DNA from: Mycolicibacterium aurum
GTDB taxonomy: Bacteria; Actinomycetota; Actinomycetes; Mycobacteriales; Mycobacteriaceae
Assembly (NCBI RefSeq): GCF_900637195.1
Contig: NZ_LR134356.1
Location: 4,402,001-4,466,000, forward strand
Length of the DNA: 64,000 nucleotides
Reading direction: 5' to 3'
Positions 16,955 through 24,608 of this stretch are shown here, in pieces. Every line of letters begins with the position of its first letter. The first letter of the stretch is position 1. A program made the translations under genes and the position numbers. Below the pieces are notes generated by a model. The model made no database searches and had not been told where the DNA came from. It worked only from the letters and a program-made list of their open reading frames with translations.

Positions 16955-17491
16955 ATGGCGACCGAACACCGCACAGGTGACGACACAGAAGGGGGCAGCC
17001 CCGCGGCGCAGCCACGTGCGTGGGGCACCCGGGCGACCCTGCTGGCACTGGGCATCGCGGCGGCCATCGCCGTCCTGGGCGGCGCCGTGATCTACGCGGC
17101 GACCGGCCAGTCGTCGCCGCAGTTCATCGGACCCCCCGGGCAACACGGGCCGGGTCCAGGCGGCGGGCTGCCGCCCGCGGCGTCAGCGGCGGGGACCGGT
17201 CTCGGCACCCGGGGTCACGCCGGCCCGCCGGTGCACGGACAGGTCGTCGTCGACGACGGATCCGGTGGCTTCGTCACGGTGCTGAGCCAGACGGGTGTCG
17301 TCACCGCCGTCACACCGCATTCGCTCACCGTGCGCAGCCCCGACGGATTCGTGCAGAGCTGGGCACTCGCGCAGGGCCAGGGCTCGGCAGCCGCCGTCGA
17401 CGACAGCGTGATGATCCAGGGCGAACAGACGGCCGGGGAACCCCTGCCCAAGGTCACCCAGGTGCTCGACCCGCTGGTCACACCCCGCTGA
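16955..17491 (+). CDS. Membrane-anchored extracytoplasmic protein, DUF5666-like C-terminus
   Basis: This 178-residue protein has a cytoplasmic N-terminus (1-26), one membrane helix (about 29-51), a Gly/Pro-rich stalk FIGPPGQHGPGPGGGLPP (about 58-75) and a soluble domain. The domain contains VTVLSQTGVVTAVTPHSLTVRSP and ends KVTQVLDPLVTPR. The GVVTAVTPHSLTV pattern resembles DUF5666-type beta domains. The ATG at 16955 is favoured by CAAGGTGGG upstream. It is transcribed divergently from the two-component regulator, so it is a plausible target or accessory of that system. Confidence 0.65.
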   Translation: MATEHRTGDDTEGGSPAAQPRAWGTRATLLALGIAAAIAVLGGAVIYAATGQSSPQFIGPPGQHGPGPGGGLPPAASAAGTGLGTRGHAGPPVHGQVVVDDGSGGFVTVLSQTGVVTAVTPHSLTVRSPDGFVQSWALAQGQGSAAAVDDSVMIQGEQTAGEPLPKVTQVLDPLVTPR

Positions 17492-17560
17492 GCACCGGGC
17501 TGTCGGCCATCGGCCGGCCCCGTTCAGGCCTGTCGGTCGGCTGTACCACCACATATCTCC

Positions 17561-17566
17561 TAACCT
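17561..17566 (+). promoter_or_regulatory. Predicted -10 box ahead of the opp operon
   Basis: TAACCT fits the mycobacterial TANNNT -10 and lies six bases before the ATG at 17573. That spacing places the transcription start on or next to that ATG. No good -35 is visible. Confidence 0.45.
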
Positions 17567-17572
17567 GAGCGC

Positions 17573-17602
17573 ATGCAGTCCCACGGCGGAAGCACCGGAT
17601 GA
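17573..17602 (+). CDS. Putative leaderless 9-codon ORF coupled to oppB
   Basis: The ATG six bases after a TAACCT -10 box opens MQSHGGSTG, whose TGA overlaps the oppB ATG (ATGA). A GGCGGAAG site inside it serves as the oppB ribosome site. The arrangement mirrors the short frame at cysD. Translation has not been shown, and the frame could be chance; the exact -10 spacing plus the stop/start overlap is the case for it. Confidence 0.35.
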   Translation: MQSHGGSTG

Positions 17603-18576
17603 CCCGGTTCCTCGCGCGTCGGCTGCTGAACTATGTGGTCCTACTCGGGCTGGCGTCCTTTCTCACATTCGCACTGACCTCGGTGATGTTCGAGCCCCTC
17701 GACAGCCTGTTGGAGCGCAATCCGCGCCCGGCGCAGAGCGTCATCGACGCCAAAGCCGCCGAGCTCAACCTCGACAAGCCGATCCCGGTCCGTTACGGCG
17801 ACTGGGTCGCGGGCGCGGTTCGCGGTGACTTCGGTACCACCGTGGGCGGCCAGCCGGTCACCGATGAGCTGTGGCGGCGCATCGGGGTCAGCCTGCGGCT
17901 GGTGATCATCGGATCGATCGTCGGCACCTTCCTCGGCGTGGTGGCCGGCGCGTGGGGCGCGGTCCGCCAATACCGGATGTCCGACCGGGTCATCACGACG
18001 CTGGCGCTGCTGATCCTGAGCACACCGACCTTCGTGATCGCCAACCTGCTGATCCTCGCCGCGCTGCGCGGGAACTCGATCCTGGGGATGCAGGTGTTCG
18101 AATACACCGGAGAGACGTCGTCCGACGCCGTCGGCGGGGCGTGGAGTCAGTTCATCGACCGGCTGCAGCACCTGGTGCTGCCGACCCTCACCCTGGCGCT
18201 GGGTGCGATCGCCGGCTTCAGCCGCTATCAGCGCAACGCGATGCTCGATGTGCTGGGTCAGGACTTCATCCGCACCGCCCGCGCCAAGGGGCTGACGCGG
18301 CGGCAGGCGCTGTTCAAGCACGGCCTGCGCACCGCGCTGATCCCGATGGCCACTCTGTTCGCCTACGGCGTGGGCGGGCTGTTCACCGGTGCGGTGTTCG
18401 TCGAGAAGATCTTCGGGTGGCACGGTATCGGCGAGTGGTTCGTGCAGGGCATCACCACCCAGGACACCAACATCATCGTCGCGATCACCGTGTTCACCGG
18501 CGCGACGGTGCTGCTGGCCGGGCTGCTGTCCGATGTGCTCTATGCGACGCTGGATCCGAGGGTGCGGGTGACGTGA
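17599..18576 (+). CDS. oppB: Oligopeptide ABC transporter permease OppB
   Basis: This 325-residue inner-membrane permease has a typical DppB/OppB N-terminus (MTRFLARRLLNYVVLLGLASF), six predicted helices and the EAA-type loop DFIRTARAKGLTRRQALFKHGLRTA (about 213-237) that contacts the ATPase. It closely resembles M. tuberculosis Rv1283c, the OppB of the importer that takes up glutathione-like and other peptides. The stop overlaps the oppC start (GTGA). The start overlaps the stop of a nine-codon leader frame and has GGAAG seven bases upstream. Confidence 0.95.
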   Translation: MTRFLARRLLNYVVLLGLASFLTFALTSVMFEPLDSLLERNPRPAQSVIDAKAAELNLDKPIPVRYGDWVAGAVRGDFGTTVGGQPVTDELWRRIGVSLRLVIIGSIVGTFLGVVAGAWGAVRQYRMSDRVITTLALLILSTPTFVIANLLILAALRGNSILGMQVFEYTGETSSDAVGGAWSQFIDRLQHLVLPTLTLALGAIAGFSRYQRNAMLDVLGQDFIRTARAKGLTRRQALFKHGLRTALIPMATLFAYGVGGLFTGAVFVEKIFGWHGIGEWFVQGITTQDTNIIVAITVFTGATVLLAGLLSDVLYATLDPRVRVT

Positions 18577-19496
18577 CCGACGAGCCTGTCACCGAATTGC
18601 CGACCGAGCATCGGTTCGTGTCCCGCCGCACGCTGGTGTGGCGACGATTCGTGCGCAACCGGCCTGCGGTGATCTCGCTGGTGGTGCTGGCGGCCCTGTT
18701 CATCAGTTGCTACGCGCTGCCGCCGCTGCTGCCCTTCTCCCACACGGAGTTGGACTATTACGCCCTGCAGCAGCCGCCGACGACGACGCACTGGTTCGGT
18801 ACCAACGCGCTGGGTCAGGACATCCTGGCGCAGACCCTGAGGGGCATGCAGAAATCGCTGCTCATCGGTGTATGCGTGGCGTTCCTGTCCACGCTGATCG
18901 CCGCGACCGTCGGCGCGATCGCGGGATACTTCGGCGCCTGGCGCAGCACCGCCCTGATGTGGGTGGTCGACCTTCTCCTGGTGGTGCCCAGCTTCCTGCT
19001 GATCGCGATCGTCACCCCCAGAACCCGGGAATCCGGCACCATCCTGTGGCTCATCCTGCTGCTGGCCGCCTTCAGCTGGATGATCAGCGCGCGCATCGTG
19101 CGCGGGATGACGATGAGCCTCAAAGAGCGTGAATTCGTGACGGCCGCAAGGTATATGGGCGTCAGCAATCGACGCATCATCGTCCGCCACATCCTGCCCA
19201 ACGTGGCGTCCATCCTGATCATCGACACCGCACTGAACGTCGGCCTGGCCGTCCTGGCCGAAACCAGCCTCAGTTTCCTGGGTTTCGGCGTGCAGCCACC
19301 CGACGTGTCCTTGGGAACACTGATCGCCGACGGCACCCGCTCGGTGACCACCTTCTCGTGGGTGTTCCTGTTCCCCGCCGGGGTGCTGGTGCTGATCGTG
19401 TTCTGCGCCAACCTCGTCGGTGATGGATTGCGGGACGCACTGGATCCGGGTGTGCGGCCCATGAGCGCTCGCGCGAAGAGGAGGCAGGCCCGATGA
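18573..19496 (+). CDS. oppC: Oligopeptide ABC transporter permease OppC
   Basis: This 307-residue permease partners OppB. The GTG at 18573 overlaps the oppB stop. After a cytoplasmic tail (VSRRTLVWRRFVRNRPAVISL) it has a long extracytoplasmic loop with TNALGQDILAQ, then five helices and the EAA loop EREFVTAARYMGVSNRRIIVRHILPN. The C-terminus MSARAKRRQAR is encoded by the first copy of a 32-bp tandem duplication, and the stop lies at the beginning of the second copy, 29 bases before oppD. Confidence 0.94.
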   Translation: MTDEPVTELPTEHRFVSRRTLVWRRFVRNRPAVISLVVLAALFISCYALPPLLPFSHTELDYYALQQPPTTTHWFGTNALGQDILAQTLRGMQKSLLIGVCVAFLSTLIAATVGAIAGYFGAWRSTALMWVVDLLLVVPSFLLIAIVTPRTRESGTILWLILLLAAFSWMISARIVRGMTMSLKEREFVTAARYMGVSNRRIIVRHILPNVASILIIDTALNVGLAVLAETSLSFLGFGVQPPDVSLGTLIADGTRSVTTFSWVFLFPAGVLVLIVFCANLVGDGLRDALDPGVRPMSARAKRRQAR

Positions 19497-19524
19497 GCGC
19501 TCGCGCGAAGAGGAGACAACACCG
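19461..19524 (+). repeat. 32-bp tandem duplication at the oppC/oppD junction
   Basis: Two adjacent 32-base units (19461-19492, 19493-19524) both begin ATGAGCGCTCGCGCGAAGAG and differ only near the end (GAGGCAGGCCCG versus GAGACAACACCG). Each carries an ATG, an AAGAGGAG ribosome site and a start codon directly after it. The second ATG opens an 11-codon frame, MSARAKRRQHR, whose stop overlaps the oppD ATG. A simple duplication of the ancestral coupled junction explains it. Confidence 0.9.
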
Positions 19525-21372
19525 ATGAGCCTCCTCGAGGTGCAGGGGTTGCACGTCGATTTTCCCGTCGACACCCCCACCGGCACCGAACGCGTTCCCG
19601 CCGTGCGAGGTCTGGACTACCACGTCGAGTCCGGCGAGGTCGTCGCGCTGGTCGGCGAATCCGGTGCGGGCAAGTCCGCAGGCGCGATGGCCGTCATCGG
19701 GCTGCTGCCCGACTACGCCGAGGTGTCGGGTTCGGTGCGGTTGCACGGCGATGAGCTTCTCGGGTTGACCGACCACCAGATGTCGCGGATCCGCGGCGCG
19801 AAGATCGGGACGGTGTTCCAGGACCCGATGTCGGCACTGACGCCGGTCTACACCGTCGGCGACCAGATCGCCGAAGCCCTCCGGATTCATCAGCGCGACA
19901 CGGATGCCCGGGCCGCCCGCACCCGCGCCGTCGAGCTCCTGGAGCTCGTCGGCATCGCCCAACCCGCGCAGCGCGCGCGGGCGTTCCCGCACGAGATGTC
20001 CGGCGGTGAACGGCAACGCGTGGTGATCGCGATCGCGATCGCCAACGATCCGGACCTGCTGATCTGTGACGAACCGACCACCGCGCTCGATGTGACCGTG
20101 CAGGCGCAGATCCTCGACGTGCTGCGCACCGCCCGCGACGTCACCGGGGCCGGCGTGCTGATCATCACCCACGACCTCGGGGTGGTCGCCGAGTTCGCGG
20201 ACCGCGCGCTGGTGATGTACGCGGGCAGGGCGGTCGAGACCGCACCCGTCGCCGACCTGTACCGCAGCCGCCGAATGCCCTACACCGCCGGACTTCTAGG
20301 CTCGGCGCCCCGGCTCGACGCGGTCCAGGGGTCGCGTCTCGTGCCCATTCCGGGGGCGCCCCCCTCCGTGGCCGCGCTCCCGTCCGGCTGCCCCTTCGCC
20401 CCGCGTTGCCCGCTGGCCGTGGACGACTGCCGGGACGCCGAACCGGAACTGGCGCCGGTGGGACCCGGGCACCTCGTCGCGTGTATCCGCAGCGACAAGG
20501 TCGAAGGCAGGTCCGCGGCGGAGATCTACGGCGTCTCGACGGCAGCGCCGCCCGTGGCAGCCGCCGCTGACGAGACCGTCGCTGTGCGTGTCACCGACCT
20601 GTCGAAGACCTACGCGCTGACCAAGGGCGTGGTGTTCCGGCGCCGGATCGGCGAGGTACGCGCCGTCGACGGCGTCAGCTTCGACCTACACCAGGGCAGG
20701 ACGCTGGGCATCGTCGGCGAGTCGGGGTCGGGCAAGTCGACCACGCTGCACCAGATCCTGGAGCTGACGGCACCGGAGGCGGGCACGATCGAAGTGCTCG
20801 GACACGATGTCGCGACGTTGGACCGGCGGGCTCGGCGCAACCTCCGCGGGGACCTTCAGGTGGTGTTCCAGGACCCGGTGGCATCCTTGGATCCGCGGCT
20901 CCCGGTGTTCGACGTGTTGGCCGAACCGTTGCAGGCCAACGGTTCCAGCAAGGCCGACGCCCGCGACCGGATCGCCGAGCTGCTCACGGTGGTGGGGCTG
21001 CGGCGTGAGGACGCCAGCCGATACCCTGCCGAATTCTCGGGCGGTCAGAAGCAGCGCATCGGCATCGCCCGGGCCCTGGCGCTGCAGCCGAAGATCCTGG
21101 CACTCGACGAACCGGTGTCCGCACTGGACGTCTCGATTCAGGCGGGCATCATCAATCTGTTGCTGGACCTGCAGGACCGTTTCGGGCTGGCCTACCTGTT
21201 CGTGTCGCACGATCTGTCGGTGGTGCGCCACCTCGCCCACCGGGTCGCGGTGATGCACAAGGGGAAGATCGTCGAGCAGGGCGACAGCGAGCAGGTGTTC
21301 GGAAGCCCACAGCACGAGTACACCCGGCGACTGCTGGCCGCGGTACCTCGCCCGCACGCCGATCACAGTTAG
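19525..21372 (+). CDS. oppD: Oligopeptide ABC transporter double ATPase OppD
   Basis: This 615-residue protein fuses the OppD and OppF ATPases. The first nucleotide-binding domain has Walker A GESGAGKS (44-51), signature SGGERQ and Walker B LLICDEPT. An OppD-type C-terminal cysteine cluster follows (GCPFAPRCPLAVDDC). The second domain has GESGSGKS (398-405), SGGQKQ and ILALDEPVSALDV. Both sites look complete, so each protein could power the OppBC pore alone. The length matches M. tuberculosis OppD (Rv1281c, about 612). The start follows AAGAGGAG. Confidence 0.96.
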   Translation: MSLLEVQGLHVDFPVDTPTGTERVPAVRGLDYHVESGEVVALVGESGAGKSAGAMAVIGLLPDYAEVSGSVRLHGDELLGLTDHQMSRIRGAKIGTVFQDPMSALTPVYTVGDQIAEALRIHQRDTDARAARTRAVELLELVGIAQPAQRARAFPHEMSGGERQRVVIAIAIANDPDLLICDEPTTALDVTVQAQILDVLRTARDVTGAGVLIITHDLGVVAEFADRALVMYAGRAVETAPVADLYRSRRMPYTAGLLGSAPRLDAVQGSRLVPIPGAPPSVAALPSGCPFAPRCPLAVDDCRDAEPELAPVGPGHLVACIRSDKVEGRSAAEIYGVSTAAPPVAAAADETVAVRVTDLSKTYALTKGVVFRRRIGEVRAVDGVSFDLHQGRTLGIVGESGSGKSTTLHQILELTAPEAGTIEVLGHDVATLDRRARRNLRGDLQVVFQDPVASLDPRLPVFDVLAEPLQANGSSKADARDRIAELLTVVGLRREDASRYPAEFSGGQKQRIGIARALALQPKILALDEPVSALDVSIQAGIINLLLDLQDRFGLAYLFVSHDLSVVRHLAHRVAVMHKGKIVEQGDSEQVFGSPQHEYTRRLLAAVPRPHADHS

Positions 21373-21383
21373 AGTCGGTCGGC

Positions 21384-23123
21384 ATGACGTATGTGAGCTC
21401 GCGAGCAGACGGAACCACCCGCGTGCGGGGGAACGGAAACTCGCATGTTCCTTCCCGTACGCGTGCGATGTCGCGTCTGCTCGCGGTGGGGGCGGCGGTG
21501 GCGTTGATACTTTCCGGGTGCTCCAGCGGTGACACCTCGGCGCCGTCGGCCGGTGGCAACGCCGAATTGGGCGCCACGGCCGACATCAATCCGCAGGATC
21601 CCGCCACGCTGCAGCAGGGCGGCAACCTGCGCCTGGCGCTGACCGGCTTTCCCTCGAACTTCAACAACCTGCACATCGACGGCAACCTCGGCGAGATCGG
21701 ACGCATGTACCGCCCGACGCTGCCCCGCGCGTTCGTCATCAAGCCCGACGGCGAGATGACGGTCAACAGCGACTATTTCACCAGCGTCGAATTGACGAGC
21801 ACCGACCCTCAGGTCGTGACCTACACCATCAATCCGAAGGCGGTGTGGACCAACGACAGACCTGTCACCTGGGAGGACATCGCCGCCCAGATCAACGCCA
21901 CCAGCGGCAAGGACAAGCGCTTCCTGTTCGCCTCCCCCAACGGCAGCGAGCGGGTCGCGTCGGTCACCAAAGGTGTCGACGACCGCCAGGCTGTGGTCAC
22001 CTTCGCCAAGCACTACGCCGACTGGCGCGGGATGTTCGCCGGCAACGGCATGCTCTACCCGAAGGAGATGACACAGGATCCCGAAGCGTTCAACAAGGGC
22101 TTCCTGAACGGCCCCGGCCCGTCGGCTGGGCCGTTCATGGTCACCGACATCGACCGGGGTGCCCAGCGGATCACGTTGGGCCGCAACCCGAAATGGTGGG
22201 GCACGCCACCGCTGCTGGACACGATGAGCTTCACCGTGCTCGACGACGCCGCGATGTTGCCCGCGCTGGAGAACAACGCACTGGACTCGGTAGGCCTTGC
22301 GACGCTCGACGATCTGGAACGGGCCCGCCGCGCCAGCGGCGTCACCATCCGACGCGCGCCGGCACCGAACTGGTACCACCTCACGCTCAACGGCGCAGAC
22401 GGCGCTCTGCTGTCAGACCCGGCACTGCGGTCCGCGATCACCAAGGGGCTCGACCGCCAGGCCATCACGGCGGTGTCCCAACGCGGCCTCACCGACAACC
22501 CGGAGGCGCTGAACAATCACATCTACCTGGCCGGCCAGGAGGGCTACCAGGACAACAGCATCGGGTTCGATCCCGAGGCCGCCAAGCGGGAGCTGGACGC
22601 GCAGGGGTGGACGCTCAACGGCCAGTTCCGCGAGAAGGACGGCCGCCGGCTCACGATCCGCGACGTCTTCTACGACGGCGCGAGCACCCGGGCCATCGCC
22701 CAGGTCGCGCAGAACCAGCTCGCCCAGATCGGCGTCAACCTGGAGCTGGTCCCCGTGGCCGGTGGCTCGTTGTTCTCCGACTACGTCACGCCGGGTAACT
22801 TCGATATCGCCCAGTTCGCCTGGGGCGGTGATGCTTTCCCATTGAGCAGCCTGACGCAGACGTACGCGTCGCAGGGCGAGAGCAACTACGGCAGGATCGG
22901 CAGCCCGCAGATCGACGCGAAGATCGAGGAGACGCTGTCGGAGCTGGACCCGGCCAGAGCTCGGGAACTTGCCAACGAACTCGACGTGATGCTGTGGGAC
23001 ATCGGGCACAGCCTGCCGCTGTTTCAGGCCCCCGGCAACGTCGCCGTCCGCAGCAATCTGGCCAACTACGGCCCCGCCGGCATCGGCGACATCAACTACT
23101 CGGCGATCGGGTTCATGAAGTAG
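21384..23123 (+). CDS. oppA: Oligopeptide-binding lipoprotein OppA
   Basis: This 579-residue solute-binding protein delivers peptides to OppBCD. An Arg-rich N-region is followed by a hydrophobic core and the lipobox LILSGCSS, which marks Cys lipidation. The mature domain is SBP family 5, with the early GGNLRLALTG and the long bilobed fold ending INYSAIGFMK. The ATG at 21384 gives an unusually long N-region; the internal ATG at 21468 (MSRLLAVGAA) would give a conventional signal peptide, and neither has a strong ribosome site. It overlaps the convergent hydrolase gene by 11 bases. Confidence 0.93.
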   Translation: MTYVSSRADGTTRVRGNGNSHVPSRTRAMSRLLAVGAAVALILSGCSSGDTSAPSAGGNAELGATADINPQDPATLQQGGNLRLALTGFPSNFNNLHIDGNLGEIGRMYRPTLPRAFVIKPDGEMTVNSDYFTSVELTSTDPQVVTYTINPKAVWTNDRPVTWEDIAAQINATSGKDKRFLFASPNGSERVASVTKGVDDRQAVVTFAKHYADWRGMFAGNGMLYPKEMTQDPEAFNKGFLNGPGPSAGPFMVTDIDRGAQRITLGRNPKWWGTPPLLDTMSFTVLDDAAMLPALENNALDSVGLATLDDLERARRASGVTIRRAPAPNWYHLTLNGADGALLSDPALRSAITKGLDRQAITAVSQRGLTDNPEALNNHIYLAGQEGYQDNSIGFDPEAAKRELDAQGWTLNGQFREKDGRRLTIRDVFYDGASTRAIAQVAQNQLAQIGVNLELVPVAGGSLFSDYVTPGNFDIAQFAWGGDAFPLSSLTQTYASQGESNYGRIGSPQIDAKIEETLSELDPARARELANELDVMLWDIGHSLPLFQAPGNVAVRSNLANYGPAGIGDINYSAIGFMK

Positions 23124-24378
23124 TCGCCTGGCGCACCGCGCGTGGTACCGCGCCGGGGACCGCCGATTCCGCGCGGGCAGCGACGCCGATGGCGCGCACC
23201 AGCAACCGCACCGTGAGGTTGGCCGGCAGCGCATCGAGTTCCGACGAGCGGGCCGGTAGTTCGTGCATCGTGCCGGCGTTGACCGCGGTGCAGATCTCCA
23301 GGGCGGCGCGTTCACGGGTGTCGAGGATGCTGTGGCCGGCGGTGGGGAGCTCGACGAGCACCGAATCCGGGATCAGCCCGGCCTCGCGGCGGGCCACCTC
23401 CGGCGGCGTCGTCAGGTCGCGTCCACCGGAGATCACCGCGGTCGGCCAGGTGAAGCCAGGCAGGGCGCCCGGCAGGTCGTAGGGCTCGGCATCGAATTCA
23501 ACGTCACCCGAAGCCATTTCCCGAAACGCGACAGCTGGGTCCAGCGGGCCGCCGTCGGGTACGGCACCGTAGTTCAGCTCGCGGTAGGCGATGCGCTCCA
23601 CGAGGTCGGGCTCGTGATGGTAGGGGGTTTTGCGCTCGAGCAGCTTCCGCGTGCCCAGACCCACCGCCGCCCACAGCAGCTCCCGGCCGCCCAGCAGCAG
23701 GTCCAGCTGACGACGCAGCACGTCGGGGCCTGCCGCGCCGTACATGTCCCCGATCAGCTGGACATCCTTGGAGGTGAGCACCCCCTCGGCGGCCAGGTGC
23801 CGCACCCGCGAGGCCAGGTCGGCGCTGCCGGGTGCGAGGCCGTCCCACAGGACACGCCGTGTCTGCGCCCGCACGATGTCGATGTCGTCGGCCGACAGCA
23901 ACGGCGAATCCAGGACCATCGCGTGCACCCGGTGCGGGTGACGCACACCCATCCCGGCAGCCAGGTACGAACCGTAGGAGGTGCCGTAGATGATGGCCTT
24001 GTCCACGTGGGCGTCGTCGAGCACCGCGTCGATGTCGTCGACGGCGGCGTCGACCGTCAGCGCCTCGGGCGGGAGATCGGCTCCGTTGTCGTCGTGACGG
24101 GAGAGCCCGACCCCGCGATGCTCGATCATGATGACGTCGAGACCGGCGACCGCCGCCCGCCGACGGAACGCCCGGTACAGCGCAATGGAGGCTGCTCCCG
24201 GCCCGCCGGGGATGACGACCAGCGGATTCGACGATTTGCGGCCGGTGCGCACGTAGAAGACGTCGAAGTTCTCGTCGCTGTCCTGGCGGACCGGCCGGCG
24301 AACCGGGCGCACACCGGGCAGCGCGGCGAGCTTGTCGTGCGCCCGGCGACGTCTGGGATTCATCGTCATCACGCTCAT
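23113..24378 (-). CDS. Alpha/beta hydrolase, S33 proline-iminopeptidase-like
   Basis: This 421-residue hydrolase has the oxyanion-hole segment VIPGGPGAAS (about 53-62), the nucleophile elbow YGTSYGSYLA with Ser in GxSxG, the acid in an ISGGRDLTTPP loop and the catalytic His in PTAGHSIL. The HGGPG-like loop and the EHRGVGLS segment place it with peptidase family S33 (TAP/proline iminopeptidase). There is no signal peptide, so it is probably cytosolic. Three in-frame starts lie close together (24378, 24369, 24363). In M. tuberculosis I recall a GMC oxidoreductase (Rv1279) at this place, so this is a lineage difference. A role in trimming Opp-imported peptides is inference. Confidence 0.85.
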   Translation of the reverse strand: MSVMTMNPRRRRAHDKLAALPGVRPVRRPVRQDSDENFDVFYVRTGRKSSNPLVVIPGGPGAASIALYRAFRRRAAVAGLDVIMIEHRGVGLSRHDDNGADLPPEALTVDAAVDDIDAVLDDAHVDKAIIYGTSYGSYLAAGMGVRHPHRVHAMVLDSPLLSADDIDIVRAQTRRVLWDGLAPGSADLASRVRHLAAEGVLTSKDVQLIGDMYGAAGPDVLRRQLDLLLGGRELLWAAVGLGTRKLLERKTPYHHEPDLVERIAYRELNYGAVPDGGPLDPAVAFREMASGDVEFDAEPYDLPGALPGFTWPTAVISGGRDLTTPPEVARREAGLIPDSVLVELPTAGHSILDTRERAALEICTAVNAGTMHELPARSSELDALPANLTVRLLVRAIGVAARAESAVPGAVPRAVRQATTS

Positions 24379-24608
24379 TGTGCCCCCGGGACACGGGTGC
24401 GAGCACGCCGAGTGCGCCGAGGGGACCGAGTGGCGCGTGTGACCACGGCGATCAGCCAAAACCCCTTGCGCGGCAGCGCCGTTGCGTACTGTCAGGACCC
24501 CGGCGGTCGCGATCGTGCGCACAATGGGTGTTTTTGACGGCGTGTCCGCTGCAGACACGCACGCTCGCGCAGACGGGGCAGCAGGTGCGGGGCGGGCTGC
24601 AGCTGCAG
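24379..24608. other. 230-bp gap with a 7-bp-arm hairpin
   Basis: This is the longest stretch without a convincing gene. It contains a perfect inverted repeat, GCGTGTC (24540-24546) and GACACGC (24554-24560) around a seven-base loop, with no T-run, and a CTGCAGCTGCAG tract at its right end. It lies upstream of the hydrolase and downstream of the SbcC-like gene, so it should hold the hydrolase promoter and possibly a terminator. Confidence 0.4.

Noticed and set aside
24540..24560. Hairpin as a classical intrinsic terminator
   Set aside because: There is no U-run on either strand after the stem; kept only as part of the intergenic entry.
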